DNA from: Brachyhypopomus gauderio
Lineage: Eukaryota; Chordata; Actinopteri; Gymnotiformes; Hypopomidae
Reading direction: 5' to 3'
DNA length: 64,000 nt
Assembly (NCBI RefSeq): GCF_052324685.1
Contig: NC_135218.1
Span: 16,784,479-16,848,478, forward strand
Position numbers and translations under genes: made by a program. Positions within the stretch are counted from its first letter, which is position 1, and each line of letters opens with the position of its first letter. The notes under the pieces are model-generated. The model saw nothing but the letters and a program-made list of their open reading frames with translations. It searched no databases and was not told the origin of the DNA. Positions 1 to 38,686 of the stretch are shown here, piece by piece.

Positions 1-1185
1 GCGTGTAGGGGGCGTGGCGGGGCGTGTAGGGGGCGTGTGCGTGTAGGGGGCGTGTAGGGGGCGTGGGCGTGTAGGGGGCGTGTAGGGGGCATGGGCGTGT
101 AGGGGGCGTGTGCGTGTAGGGGGCGTGGTGGGGGCGTGTGCGTGGTGGGGGCGTGTAGGGGGCTTGTGCGTGGTGGGGCGTGTGCGTGGTGGGGCGTGTA
201 GGGGGCGTGTGCGTGGTGGGGCGTGTAGGGGGCGTGTGCGTGGTGGGGCGTGTAGGGGGCGTGTGCGTGGTGGGGCGTGTGCGTGGTGGGGCGTGTGCGT
301 GGTGGGGCGTGTAGGGGGCTTGTGCGTGGTGGGGCGTGTAGGGGGCTTGTGCGTGGTGGTGCGTGTAGGGGGCGCGTGCGTGGTGGTGCGTGTAGGGGGC
401 GCGTGCGTGTAGGGGCGTGTAGGGGGCGTGTGCGTGTAGGGGGCGTGTGCGTGTAGGGGGCGTGTGCGTGTAGGGGGCGTGGTGGGGGCATGTGCGTGTA
501 GGGGGCGTGTGCGTGGTGGGGGCGTGTGCGTGGTGGGGGCGTGTGCGTGGTGGGGGCGTGTAGGGGGCGTGTGCGTGGTGGGGCGTGTGCGTGGTGGGGC
601 GTGTGCGTGGTGGGGCGTGTGCGTGGTGGGGCGTGTGCGTGGTGGGGCGTGTGCGTGGTGGGGCGTGTAGGGGGCTTGTGCGTGGTGGGGCGTGTAGGGG
701 GCTTGTGCGTGGTGGTGCGTGTAGGGGGCGCGTGCGTGGTGGTGCGTGTAGGGGGCGCGTGCGTGGTGGTGCGTGTAGGGGGCGTGTGCGTGGTGGTGCG
801 TGTAGGGGGCGTGTGCGTGGTGGTGCGTGTAGGGGGCTTGTGTGTGGTGGGGCGTGTAGGGGCGTGTGCGTGGTGGGGCGTGTGCGTGGTGGGGCGTGTA
901 GGGGGCTTGTGCGTGGTGGGGCGTGTAGGGGGCTTGTGCGTGGTGGGGCGTGTAGGGGGCGTGTGCGTGGTGGTGCGTGTAGGGGGCGTGTGCGTGGTGG
1001 GGCGTGTAGGGGGCGTGTGCGTGGTGGGGCGTGTAGGGGGCGTGTGCGTGGTGGGGCGTGTAGGGGGCTTGTGCGTGGTGGGGCGTGTAGGGGGCGTGTG
1101 CGTGGTGGGGCGTGTAGGGGGCTTGTGTGTGGTGGGGTGTGTAGGGGCGTGTGTGTGGTGGGGTGTGTAGAGGCGTGTGTGTGGT
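1..1185. repeat. G-rich minisatellite, about 27-bp unit, in wwc3 intron 10
   Basis: A tandem array of a unit like gtgcgtggtggggcgtgtag plus ggggctt (27 bp), with shorter interspersed variants. It runs from the window edge to within a few bases of the exon 10 donor. Because 27 is a multiple of 3, plus-strand frames read as endless RVGGLCVVG-type nonamers. These open frames are repeat artefacts. The plus strand is full of G3-G5 runs while the wwc3 transcript strand is C-rich. The array continues left of base 1. Confidence 0.93.
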
Positions 1186-1187
1186 AC

Positions 1188-27834
<26,647 letters not shown>

Positions 27835-28300
27835 AGCGCTGGGGTGGTAGGGGGTATTCGCTGCGCCCGACCCCCTTCTTCCTTTACTCCACACACACAA
27901 AAAAAATCAAACAAAAGTTTTCTACTGCATCACAAACGCATGAATCCCATCGACTCTCAGAAACGGATCCGTAACAACTCTGAAGCGAACGACGTCAAAA
28001 TCGACGCAGGCTGTCCCGCATCCACCTTCCGAAAAGTTTTGCGGCGTTCTCATGACTCTCAGCGTCGATCCACCATGTTTGCCTCTTCTACCATATTTCA
28101 TTCCATAGTTTCCATATTCGGGCAAAGCACATTTGCATAAAGAGTGCCCACTAACGCGGACGTATCGTCATAAAGCACATTTGCATAAAGAGTGCCCACT
28201 AACGCGGACGTATCATTAAAAAGAACTCTCCCAGCCAATAAAGAAACGCTTCTGATTGTGGCACTTCTGTGACGGAAGTTTAAATTGTCACATTTTCCCA
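27835..28300 (-). promoter_or_regulatory. wwc3 5' UTR and proximal promoter region
   Basis: This is the sequence immediately upstream of the wwc3 start codon on the minus strand. It is fairly CpG-rich near 27.65-28.07 kb compared with the AT-rich flank beyond 28.3 kb, as expected for a vertebrate promoter. No clear TATA box was identified, and the transcription start cannot be placed from sequence alone. The duplicated octamer boxes described separately lie about 300-350 bp upstream of the ATG. Confidence 0.45.
28124..28214. repeat. 48-bp tandem duplication carrying two octamer motifs
   Basis: Two copies of the same 43 bases (28124-28166 and 28172-28214) are separated by gtcat. Each contains the perfect octamer ATTTGCAT (28131-28138 and 28179-28186), which is the POU/Oct-factor binding site known from other vertebrate promoters. 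Use by wwc3 is inference. Confidence 0.85.
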
Positions 28301-29001
28301 CCGATATATATGGTACCTAATTTTGGAAAATTTACAAAATTTAATTTTGGATTTTTTTTTTCATTGTGGAATATTTACCGTTACCGTATAACTTATGGAT
28401 ACGTTACCCTAAACAACTGATTTTATGTTTTAAGGATGTTAATCGTGATAACTAAAGGATGATAAACAAAAATAGTTCATTTTATAGAACTATAGAACCT
28501 ATAGAACATTAAAAGACATACCACAATATAGGTTGCCTTTGATAGCGCCTAAGATTATAGCCTTCTGAGTATTTTGCAGCACGCAGAGCTACACGACATT
28601 TTTTATGGAAAGAGCGCCATCTCGTGACTACACGGATAATTAAACAAATCTTATTATTTAAAGAAAATAATAATAATAATAATGTGTTCAGTAAATAAAT
28701 GGACTACATCAGATTTGGGATTGACGAATTGGATAAATTTTAAGTGCCAATGCTAATTATTAATTTTAAGAGAAATTTTAAAGGACCTTATGCAAAACGT
28801 CAAAAAAAAAGATTCAACGATGGAATACAAATCAATGTAAAAAAAACAAACAAACATAAAGGCAGTTTTACTGCATTTAGATAACTTTAGAGTATTTTAC
28901 TTCCAATCTCCTATTTAAAGAGCAGCCTAGGGCCGTGTGAGTAGCAGGTAGGTATCTGGGTCTGTCCCAGACTGTGACATGGGGAATTCCTGGTACCTTT
29001 C

Positions 29002-29017
29002 TAGTGCCCCCGTCTGG
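29002..29017 (-). promoter_or_regulatory. CTCF-like binding motif upstream of wwc3
   Basis: The minus strand reads CCAGACGGGGGCACTA, matching the CTCF core at 14 of 16 positions, about 1.2 kb upstream of the wwc3 start codon. Confidence 0.4.
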
Positions 29018-30325
29018 CAGCACCTAGGACATACATATCGACGCCACAAGTGTCTGTAATGTCAAGAATATATTGACACAGGGCCGGAGCGGGGAGGGGT
29101 GTGTGTGTGTGTTTGTGTGTGTGTGTGCTGCCTCCCAAGCACAAAGAAAGCAAAGGCTATTTTTCTTTCACTTGTACTATTCTCTCTGAATCAGTCATAA
29201 AAATGTGTTTTAGCCGTTCGGCGTCCAGCTCTTTCGTTAGCTTTTTCTGACTGGCCCTTTGGTTTTATCGTTTCTGTGAACAGGAGAGGTAGCTGTCTTT
29301 TAATGCAATTTTAAGTTTTACAAGTTTAATCATACATCTGCATGCTAAACGCATGATTTATTGATTGCTCTTTCTTACTTTTAATATTTTTGTTGTTTAC
29401 CTCAGGAACACATTTTTAGTGGTTAACCGTTAAATAGTGACGTCTAATCGCTTGGTCTCTGGAGCTAACTATAAATCATATCTTTCCGCATGTTTATTTT
29501 GTGAATTTACATTGAATAAACCGAGCCCAGTTTCTGCTAGCCGTGCGCTTCCCCCCGCACATGCCGAAGCAGCCCACGGCGTGAACGTCCAGAGCTAACA
29601 TAAACATGCCTTTCTTTTATAATAGTGACTTAGAATGTTCTGGAAGTTTATTTTAGATAGGATGAGGCAACCTTTTAAAAGTTGTACTAAAACGTTCACA
29701 AAACAATAATATCAGTGTCCTACGGAACATAGATTTAATTAAAGGGGAGTGATGAGAATCAGGCATCTCATGCTGCAGGTTAATTTTTATAATACACATA
29801 AGCAAATTATATTCTTCATTAATTAAACTTATCTTTCATAAGATTTTAACACAGTTTATGTATTAGGTGCATGTATTTGAAGGCACGTGCACATTGGTTA
29901 TTTTTTATTACTTTACCTCATATTTCTGTTTAACCCCGTATCATTAGCTCTGCAGTCAACGTTTGTCGTCAGGGTCATCTTAGCAGTTCTCGTCTTGATA
30001 ATGCAACTGACAATATAACTTTTATATTATCTTATTCTACCATTATTTAAGATAATATCCTAGCATTATAAGAAAAAAGTTTTCAGTTTTGCTAACTCCA
30101 TTGTGGATAGTTTTTTTTATATATATATATCTAGCAGATGCAAACTGCGAATAGATTCTCTACTGAGTGATGAAGCGAAAGCCCGCAGTTCTACAGAACC
30201 TCCTCATATGTACTGCCCTATGGTCGTTTGTACTGCCCCTGGTCGTCTTTTTGTGCGTGAAATGTCTGACCTGGTTCTTCCAACCTCAGTCAGCTGCTCA
30301 GGGAACAGGTGGTTTACATAATTTT

Positions 30326-30366
30326 TATTATATTATATTATATTATATTATATTATATTATATATA
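30326..30366. repeat. (TTATA)n pentanucleotide repeat
   Basis: Seven or so copies of tatta/ttata in a row, flanked by AT-rich sequence. Confidence 0.85.
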
Positions 30367-30439
30367 CATTTATATTCATCGGTGCAGATGGAAATTCTGA
30401 AGTGAGGGGGACCAAGCTGTACAATATATACGTTTATGC

Positions 30440-30530
30440 TTGTAGATGCTAGATTTCGGATGGGGTCAATATAAATCTGGAGGGGACATGTCCCCCCCGT
30501 CCCCAGTGCCATCTGTGCCCCTGTTTATAT
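30440..30530. mobile_element. Fragment possibly related to the 47-kb MITE
   Basis: Contains ggggacatgtcccccc and gtccccagtgccatctgtgc then ccctg, sharing the ggacatgtcc palindrome with C/G runs found in the element at 47152-47439. Ends and target duplication are not evident. Confidence 0.35.
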
Positions 30531-31000
30531 TATATACAAGAGTACTTCTCTTGCACAAATGAAACTGGAAACCTTATGTAGGCTACCTCACGGCAGTCTG
30601 TCTGTCTCTCCCCTCCATGTTGTCTGTCTCTACCTAGTCTGTCATTTTAGCCATTTTGTTTTTGTTTTGGTTCTGTGCCCTGCCTTGTCTCCACCCTTTT
30701 CATCCTGCACCTGTAACTTGTTTCTTTTCTATCCCATAATTTACCTGGTTCAGCTGTGACTTGTTCCCCTATATGTTCCCGTTTGTCCCCAGAGTATCTG
30801 GAGAGATTGTGGACAAATGGGAATATAGTATATGTAGTATTCTTAATTTGTTCTACCTTATTGTGCTCTGTTTGTTTTGTTTTGTTTTCTACAGGTTTCT
30901 GTAAGCTGAGATTTCATTCTTGTTTTTCTTTTTTCCTTAATGTGTGGTTCTTTATTTGTTTTCAGCCTTCGCTTTGCATTCCTTTTGTGTTGTTTTACAG

Positions 31001-31088
31001 CCCTGTTTTCCTCATCCTCGGATATGGACTTATTTAGAAGACTCCTGCACATGCATCCTGCTTCCTCACCTATGTCACCAACCCCATT
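31001..31088. repeat. Direct repeat copy A (partner at 32004-32088)
   Basis: Shares ccctgttttc then catcctcggatatggactta and catcctgcttcctcacctat with the stretch starting at 32004, with moderate divergence. It probably derives from an old dispersed element. The class is not determined. Confidence 0.6.
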
Positions 31089-32003
31089 GTTCCCGAATGA
31101 TGGCCCAACCAAGGATGCGGCAATTTGGGCTTTTCTCCGGTAGAAGAGCAACCCTTTATAAGGGCTCTGCCCTTCAGACCGTTGTTTTTGCCTTCTGTTA
31201 GGCACTTGAGTATTACTGGGGAAGGTTCTGTCCAAGGTTTCATCATGCAAAGTACCTCCAGTATTTAACCTGCTCCACTTCTCCAGATGTGGTGAAGATT
31301 CAATTTTTGCGAAATGTTACCAGAGTTTTTCAACAGGCAGATGTAATCTGTGACCGAGGGGTTTAGGAAGTAGGCAAACTCATTTTTCTGGGTCTCTTGC
31401 TATTTGGCCTTCCATGTCCTCTGAGGTCTCTGCCCAACCTGCAGAGCATGTGACCTTAGCCAGCCAGTTGTCCTCTGGCCTAGGCATGTATGTTAAGGGC
31501 TAACTCTGCCTGTCCTTCTTCTTGTGTCTCTGATCTTGTCCATGACGATGCCACTTCATCCGCCTTCTCCGTGAGCACTGCTGTACTGTGCCCTGCATCA
31601 TCCAGGGCATCCTCATCGAGTTCCACACTCAGGAGGTCTCCTTTACCTATGGTTTGGTCTGCTTACGTAGCCTCCAGGACATGGCTGCTAAACTGCTGCC
31701 CACCCCCCTGTCTGACCCGCCACTTTCTCCATCCCTGTCTCAGCCACACGGTTTGTCCCTGTACCACCCTCAGTTCTGGTCAAAGTTAATGTGACTATTC
31801 CAGTCCCCACATATGTGTTCCTCGAATCCATTGTTCAGTCTTTTGCCCAGTGTCCTGTCCAGTCCGTTGTGAGGTGACCAGTCTCCTGTTCAATCGTTTG
31901 TCCAATTTCCTGTCCAGTGCCCTGCTCAGCCCCTAGCCCAGCATCCGGTCCAATCCCTGTCTGTCTCTGGTTCCCCTGTCTTTCTCTTGTATTTTTCCCA
32001 CTG

Positions 32004-32088
32004 CCCTGTTTTCTCCATCCTTGGATATAGACTTAAATAAAATATCTTTGCATGTGTATCCTGCTTCCTCACCTATGCTGCCAGCCCT
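32004..32088. repeat. Direct repeat copy B (partner at 31001-31088)
   Basis: Diverged copy about 1 kb from copy A, containing ccttggatatagacttaaat and atcctgcttcctcacctatg. Two same-strand copies around about 0.9 kb of sequence could be degenerate element ends or a segmental duplication. Confidence 0.6.
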
Positions 32089-32746
32089 GCTGTTGTTGTA
32101 ACTGTATGACGTCATAACTTCAATGCCCCATTACCAAGGCCAAAATATTACCAGCTGTGGATATCTATCTACATACTTCCCTTTTAGGCTCTAAAATCCT
32201 AAATTATGGATTTACATTTCCTGCCTTTAAAGCTACAACACAGAGAGTTATATTTTTAAACATTTGTCATTTATCTAATTCCCTTTGAGGCATCTAGCTC
32301 CAGCGTTTATTCCTTCTAAATTATTTCTTATTTCATGCTATCACATTCACCAAGCTTTCCGGTATACAGAACAGTCTGTCGGGCAGTCACAGCTTATCTC
32401 TTGCCCTCCTTACTGGCAACAACAGGGCATTTTGCTCACTTTCTCCTAAACCCCACAAAGATCAGCATTTTTAATTGTATCCTGTTTATGCTTTCTTGGT
32501 GTCCCTCATGATCTCTTGTCTAGGGCGGTGTGTTTCCTCTCTCCCTCACTCTCAGGGATTGAATCTAGAGGGTGGGGCTAATGTCCGAGTACCCTCTCTC
32601 CTGCTCGCTCTCCCTCCTCCTCCTCATGTACTAGCTCTCAAGTGGAGATGATGCGTGCCTCTTTGAGTGGAGACTGTCGGATTGTGAAGTAACTGGAATA
32701 GTCGTTCTTAATTTGAGGTGCTAGCTCGGTGTCAGGGCTTTCTTGC

Positions 32747-32785
32747 TTCTCTCTCTCTCTCTCTCTTTCTCTTTCTCCTCAAAAG
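32747..32785 (+). other. Possible 5' UTR splice acceptor of the claudin gene
   Basis: A (CT)n tract with tctttctcctc followed by aaaag lies about 55 nt before the start codon. Many single-coding-exon claudins have a spliced 5' UTR. This is inference from composition only. Confidence 0.3.
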
Positions 32786-32839
32786 GAGACTCTTGAGGTT
32801 CCAGTTGGACACCAGGGTTGAAGCAGAGGCAGTCGGGGA

Positions 32840-33508
32840 ATGTCTAACCCCTGTGCCAGTGCTCTGGAGTTGCTGGGACTGTTGGTGGAGATGGTGGCAT
32901 GGTTCTGCTCCCTGGCCACCACGCTCATGCCTCAATGGCTGAGCACGTCCACCGAGCTACTGGTGATCGAGAGCTACGAGCTTGGTCTCTGGGAGACGTG
33001 CGTGGTGCAGGAGGTGGCGGGCACCGAGTGCCGGGCTTACGAGACCCTGCTGGGCCTCCCGTTCAACATCCTGCTGTCTCGCGCCTTCATGTGCGTGTCG
33101 GATGCCATGGGCCTCTTGGGCCTCCTGGTGGTCGTCCCGGGCCTCAAGCAGGTCAAGTGCTGCACAGGACACCAGGGGAGGCGGGTGAAGCGCGGGGTGA
33201 AGATCACGGCAGGTGTTATCTGCATGTTGGCAGGGGTGATGGGACTGATCCCCGTGTCGTACATCGCTCACGAAACCGTGGTGAGGTTCTTCGACGAATC
33301 GACGCCCCACATTGTGCCTCGGTGGGAGTTCGGCGACGCACTCTTCATCGGCTGGGCTGCCGGGTTCCTCCACATTCTGGCTGCATTATTGTTTTTCGCC
33401 TCCTGCCTCGGTTCTACAGGGTATGAGCCACGACTGGTGTACCACCATGACCAGGGTGAGCTCGCCACTGTGAAGAGCTCTTCCAGTAAGCTTGTAGAGT
33501 ATGTTTAA
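32840..33508 (+). CDS. Claudin, claudin-22/24-like, intronless
   Basis: A single 222-codon exon encodes a four-pass tight-junction membrane protein. TM1 is about residues 8-30 and extracellular loop 1 carries the claudin signature GLWETCVVQEVAGTEC (W-x2-C-x8-C). TM2 is about 84-104, TM3 about 119-143 and TM4 about 175-198. The PRWEFGDALFIGWAAG stretch before TM4 and the VVQEVAG loop match the claudin-22/24 pattern best. The protein ends in VEYV, a typical claudin C-terminal PDZ-binding motif (for ZO proteins). The ATG at 32840 has G at -3. A pyrimidine run and aaaag at about 32750-32785 could be a 5' UTR splice acceptor. The gene is convergent with cldn34. The exact teleost symbol is uncertain. 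Confidence 0.93.
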   Translation: MSNPCASALELLGLLVEMVAWFCSLATTLMPQWLSTSTELLVIESYELGLWETCVVQEVAGTECRAYETLLGLPFNILLSRAFMCVSDAMGLLGLLVVVPGLKQVKCCTGHQGRRVKRGVKITAGVICMLAGVMGLIPVSYIAHETVVRFFDESTPHIVPRWEFGDALFIGWAAGFLHILAALLFFASCLGSTGYEPRLVYHHDQGELATVKSSSSKLVEYV

Positions 33509-33568
33509 CATCTGAGAGAGGACCTCTGTGGAATTCTTCAACAACTGGATTACTTCTGTCAGGATATA

Positions 33569-33574
33569 AATAAA
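33569..33574 (+). terminator. Polyadenylation signal AATAAA of the claudin gene
   Basis: A canonical AATAAA lies 61 nt past the claudin stop codon, in the expected position for a short 3' UTR. Confidence 0.6.
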
Positions 33575-33973
33575 ATGTTAATATTATAAAATTATTTGAA
33601 TATATGATTTTTTCCTCATTCAGAACTCTCTGGAAAATGGCTAAATTCACACTGCTCTTTCTTTTCTTTTGTCACTGCAGTCTAACAGGTAATCATTTGC
33701 TTAAACTTATTAGTATGTACTAGTAGTTTGCTGTTCACTTTCATTGTGCTTTCAAGAACATTTTATTCACTACTATAAACTGTTCTGCATTTGCCAATAT
33801 TTGATATTTGCATTTTCACCTGACCACATTTTTTCTGTATATCTATGAATTAATGCATTATTTGCAGATGCTAATTATTTTTTACATAAAAAAGAGAGTT
33901 TGATAACGATGTGTGCATTATATAATTTGTCAACAGCATGGTCATAATTCTTGACATAATCAGTGCATGCCAT

Positions 33974-34039
<66 letters not shown>

Positions 34040-37000
34040 TCACGCACGCACACACACATCGAACTAATCCACATTTTGCCTGAGGTCATGCACTTGATGC
34101 TTGGTAAACTTGTAAGTTCCAGCAATACATTAAACAGCTGTAGACAGGGGTTTTAGGAAAAGCAAAGCAGCTGTTTGAGTATGATTGCATCAGACAGCCT
34201 CTCCCGTCAGTTTGGGATTAAGCTGGACTTAATGAAGACCCAAATAAACGCTCTGTCTTAAGGAAGAAAGCCAAACAGAAACTGCCTGCTGCACCCATGC
34301 ACCATAATTACTTTGATTTAACTCGGCCAAGAGAACAGCGGGGGAGAGCAATCCTTATAACTCTGGAAGAGGTACAGAGAGAGGGAATGTCTCAGCAAGG
34401 AACGCTCACGCTGATAAGAGTGACTTATAACAAGGAAAGGTCAGTCCGACGCGCATTACTTCGTCAATAAGCTTTTAAAAGGCTAAAATTATACTGCGTT
34501 ATATTAATGAGTCTGACAGAATAACCTACAATACAATGACTTCCTTAATTGTTTTTGGAAGGCTGAGCCAAGAAGAATTTTTAACCATAAACCATAGACA
34601 TATTACTGGAATCGCATTTAAAACGCCCAGCTGTTTCGTCTTCAGCTGGGGTGAAGTGAAGGTGGATCACGGCACTTACGTAAGCATTAGTCCCTCCTCC
34701 AACGCGCTGCTGGGGGAGGAGCGCTGCTTGGGGGAGGAGCCTCACGGCGGCGTCTGGCCCAATGAGAAGCCGATAAAGACGTCTCTGATTAACCCGTCAC
34801 TTAGTGAATACGTACGCGCACACCGCTTCTATATTTTACACATTACTGAACAGTATTTAGGTATATATGGTCGCGACAGCCATCTGTCATGCAAGTTTGA
34901 GCTGTATCATCCTACAAAGGGGGCTACCATGCGGACAATAGTTTAGTTATTTATTTTTGCAGTTATTATTTGAGCGAGTCTTTGGTTATCGGGGGGAAAA
35001 GCCTAGCTGAGACGAGTTTTTCTCAGACTCAATGTCGCCAGATAAATGGGAGTGTGCCTTTATGACTTCCTGCGTTGGATAATGATCTGAACACAGAGCT
35101 GCTAAGTTATCGTGAAAACGAGCGATGTTTAGACTTTGCGGCTGATTGCCGTTTTCTTCCCAGCAGCGGCTGGGAGGAGAACACCTTGCATCTTCTGGAA
35201 AGGGGGAAATGGTATTTCATCACATCATTAGCAGCAACATCCTAATGCATCAGACTGTAAACAAACAAGTAAAAGCGGGTGGTGAATGAACTAATGGAAA
35301 AGTCACAGTAGGCAAAGGATGTGTTAATGAGGCCTTTATTGTATAATTATTTATATAATGAACACACTGGCATTGTCACATGGTAGGTTTTATGAATTTA
35401 AAACCCGTTCACACAGTGTAAGAGTAAAATTTTATTCACAGCAGACTTCAGTGAGTTATGTTTGAGCGGCGCGCATAAGTAGAGGCACGCAGGACCCCCA
35501 CAGTCCCGGTTTACCTGCAGCCTAACTGGTCTGTGTTTTGCTCCAGCTTGCTACCACACCTGAACCGGAGGTAGGAGGAGCCCTGTAGTCCCTGTTTACC
35601 TGCATGAGATGTGTTAGGGACTGGGAAAGATAATCTATGAACGGGGGGCTGCAAAAGCCTTTGTCTGAACATGATGCTCAATCTTGATTGGAACGACAAC
35701 AAAAGCGATAGCATAAATGACATCTTAAATATTCCTCCACTGAAATTGGTTTTACTTGCAAAATCCTGAGACCAGTGTTTTATCAGTAATTTTCTCCCTG
35801 GGACGATATGGGCATGTTGAAACATGCTGATGTCAGTCTTCACCCTTAGTCATACTTCTTTCTTATCACAAACTATATGATGTTAAAAAACCATGTGAGT
35901 TAAATGCTTGTAAATTATTACACCAACATATCAACATGCACAAGGACCAGTTATGCAACATGAGCACACCACATCAACATTTAAAGAGAATCCTGTGTTC
36001 AATCACTTCTTACAGTCTTTATTTTAGGTTATATAAAGGCATTTGATCATGGGAAGTCTGTAACTCCATTAAATAATGTAACATGCAATGAAACTGTGTA
36101 ATGTCCTGTGGGAACACACCCCACCCAGTGGAGTGAAGGGGCTGTGTTGTTAGTGAGTCCTCAGAGCAAGTTCAGGCTTCTGATCAGTCGGCTCCCTGGA
36201 TTAACTCACAGTGGGTCGTTCCGGATGAGGACAATACAGGCCTTCATCCACCAGCCTTGGCCTACATGCTTCTGTCCCAGAATATTAACACGCTGTCTAC
36301 AGAAATAACCTGGGATTCCATTCATTAAACGTCTGTGTGGTATGTGGGTGTTGGAATGACTGCATAAATAAAGGCTAAAGTGATTGAAACCAATAAAATT
36401 GAAAAACTATAAACAAACAGCACCAACAAATTGTTGTACATTACATTTGTACATTCATATTTGTATAATTCACGTTCATAGATCTGTTTTCACAAGCTCA
36501 CTGGTTGCAGCTTGACACAATCCGTCTCACACAGCTTCAAAATAGATCCGAGCATACCATTGCAAACGTGGAAAAAAAAATCAGCTTAAATAGGCAAGAA
36601 ATAATTTCCCTTTATCATATAATCAGTGGGATTATATGGCTTTATAACAACAGAAAATCATGTAATTCGCAGTAGGATTTGTCAGAACTAAATATTAACA
36701 AGATTAAATGTCAGCAAGCAACAAACCCGAGTCCCACGTTAGGCTTGTAAGATACAGTAATAAGGGGAGGTGTCGTGCTGGGGCCTAATGCCAAAGTTCA
36801 TTCCACTCCTAGCAGGAGTCACACAGGCCACCAGTTCAACGTTCAGCTGCTGGGGAGCCTTGTCCTAACCCAGACCAGAAAAATGAGACACGACCGACCC
36901 TAGACCAGACAACAGTCCCGCCATGCCTGTCACTGCCAAACATAACATAAAAGTAAACAAGGCAGTGCTGTCCCAATCATCATGAAAGAGCCTATGCACA

Positions 37001-38686
37001 TGGGAGTGACGTCTGGTGGCCAACATATACAGTGGAGAGATAAACACTGCGAGGGCCCAAATTGCCTGCACGTTATCACAATAACCCTCGTGGTCACAGA
37101 TAAGGGAGGAACATCCATGTTGCATGTACGTTTGGTTTGTTTGTTGTCTCTCACTCACTCTCACTGTGTGTGTGTGAGTGTGTGTGCTTGGCAATCCTAA
37201 TGAGGCCGTTCCCCATGCAGGTCCCTTGCTGATCTAATTATGAGGAGTGAAAGGTTGGTAAATCAAGATGTTATGCCCAAGGTCGTGCACACGTAGCATC
37301 ACGCCAATCAGTCTGGAGAGCTGCTGTGGACGAGACCATCTGCCCCGTGCTCTCCTGGAGAGTGTGTGTTCTGTGAGAGGTTGTGTCTGCTGCAGTACAT
37401 TGCAGCTCTTTGGCTTCACAGCTTCTGCCATGGCTCTATGTGCACCGATGTCTGTTGCTCTCACCGCAGTGGTTATAGCGGACGACTGCACCTTCTGAGC
37501 TTCCTTGAATGGCTTTGCATAACATGGTTGTGATTTACCTTCTTTTTAGTGCCATGATGGCTTTTCGCAGTGGTACTAGGACAATACCGCAACACTGCTC
37601 TAGTGTATATACTGTAAGTCTACACGTGTTTAGGTAGTGCAGATATCCTTGTTGGTACATTAAGGTGGTTGGTATTGAGTAATAGCCTCAATTTCTTTCT
37701 TTTTAACCCTTAAACAGTTCTGTTTAATGCCAGATGTATTATAGAATAGACTATGTGAGCAGCAAATGTAAGATATTACAAGTACTGACAGAATTAAGGC
37801 ACAACATAAAATATTAACACATTGTAATTTCAGTTTTTAAAATACAGTTTATTGTGTTAAACTGCTCTGTGCTTTTTGCAGGTCAGAATGTAAAATGTAA
37901 AACGGAATACACAAAATTGTACTCAATTAGTCAAATGTTTCCTCCTCAGTTAACCCTCATTGTGTTTGCAATAAGACTCGGTCATTCATATAGACGGGAC
38001 TGTTCTGCTAGTCTAAATAAATGTACACCCAAGGTAACGACATCCTGTGAAGGCAACATCCACATCCACATCATCCACCAAAGTCTGACGTTAGGGTTTT
38101 GTGGTATACATTGACTATTATTTCATAGACAGCAGGTTGCAAACACAGTGACTGACAGCTATCTTTAATCTTGAAATTATCTGATTACAATGTATAAAGT
38201 CTTAGAACTTTAAAAACCTTTTGAAAAATAACTTGTCACATGAGGCACATACATTATTTTCATCAGAGTAATCTACTATAACAACACTATAACTATGGAG
38301 CTTCTGATGAACATGGAGTGTGGATTGTACTTATCATTCATTCATTAAATGGCTAACAAATTTGTAGGAGCAAGCTGGACCTAGACTTTAAGATTACTGT
38401 AAAACTAACTTTTATAAAAATACAAGTTATAAGTTTATACCCTTTTAGGTACACTGGCAGTGGAAGAATCAGAGATTATGATCTCTTCAATAAACTCACC
38501 ATGCTATCATTTTATGTCAGTGGAATAAAATCCTAATGGTCACCTCCAACACCAGAAAAGCTACATGTAGGACGCCCGTCTGTTAGTTCTGTCATGGGAA
38601 GATGTTTCCTCTCTAATGAAAGGGTATTTGAAACCAAATCAAATTATCTGTGACCAAAAAGAAGGAAAACTGAGACTAATTTCAGC
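33575..38686. other. Intergenic region between the two claudin genes
   Basis: Holds a (CA)n run (33976-34060), a GC-rich promoter-like patch near 34680-34850, and otherwise AT-rich sequence without recognisable coding potential. An open frame on the minus strand near 36.87-37.19 kb has two hydrophobic patches but no recognised family and no clear gene structure. Confidence 0.6.
33976..34060. repeat. (CA)n microsatellite
   Basis: About 30 uninterrupted CA units, then CGCA variants. Confidence 0.95.

Larger units (their letters stand above)
28301..32839. other. Intergenic region between wwc3 and the plus-strand claudin
   Basis: Wwc3 and the claudin are divergently transcribed with about 5 kb between start codons. 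The stretch is AT-rich with a GT run near 29100-29128, a (TATTA)n run at about 30328-30363, a MITE-related fragment near 30440-30530 and a 1-kb-spaced direct repeat at 31.0 and 32.0 kb. No conserved coding frame was found. Confidence 0.6.

Noticed and set aside
34536..34946. Plus-strand 136-codon frame
   Set aside because: No recognised domain, and composition is typical of chance. The underlying GC-rich patch was reported as possible regulatory sequence instead.
36865..37194. Minus-strand 109-codon frame with two hydrophobic patches
   Set aside because: Includes translated CA repeat at its start, no recognised family, no splice or promoter support. Probably chance.
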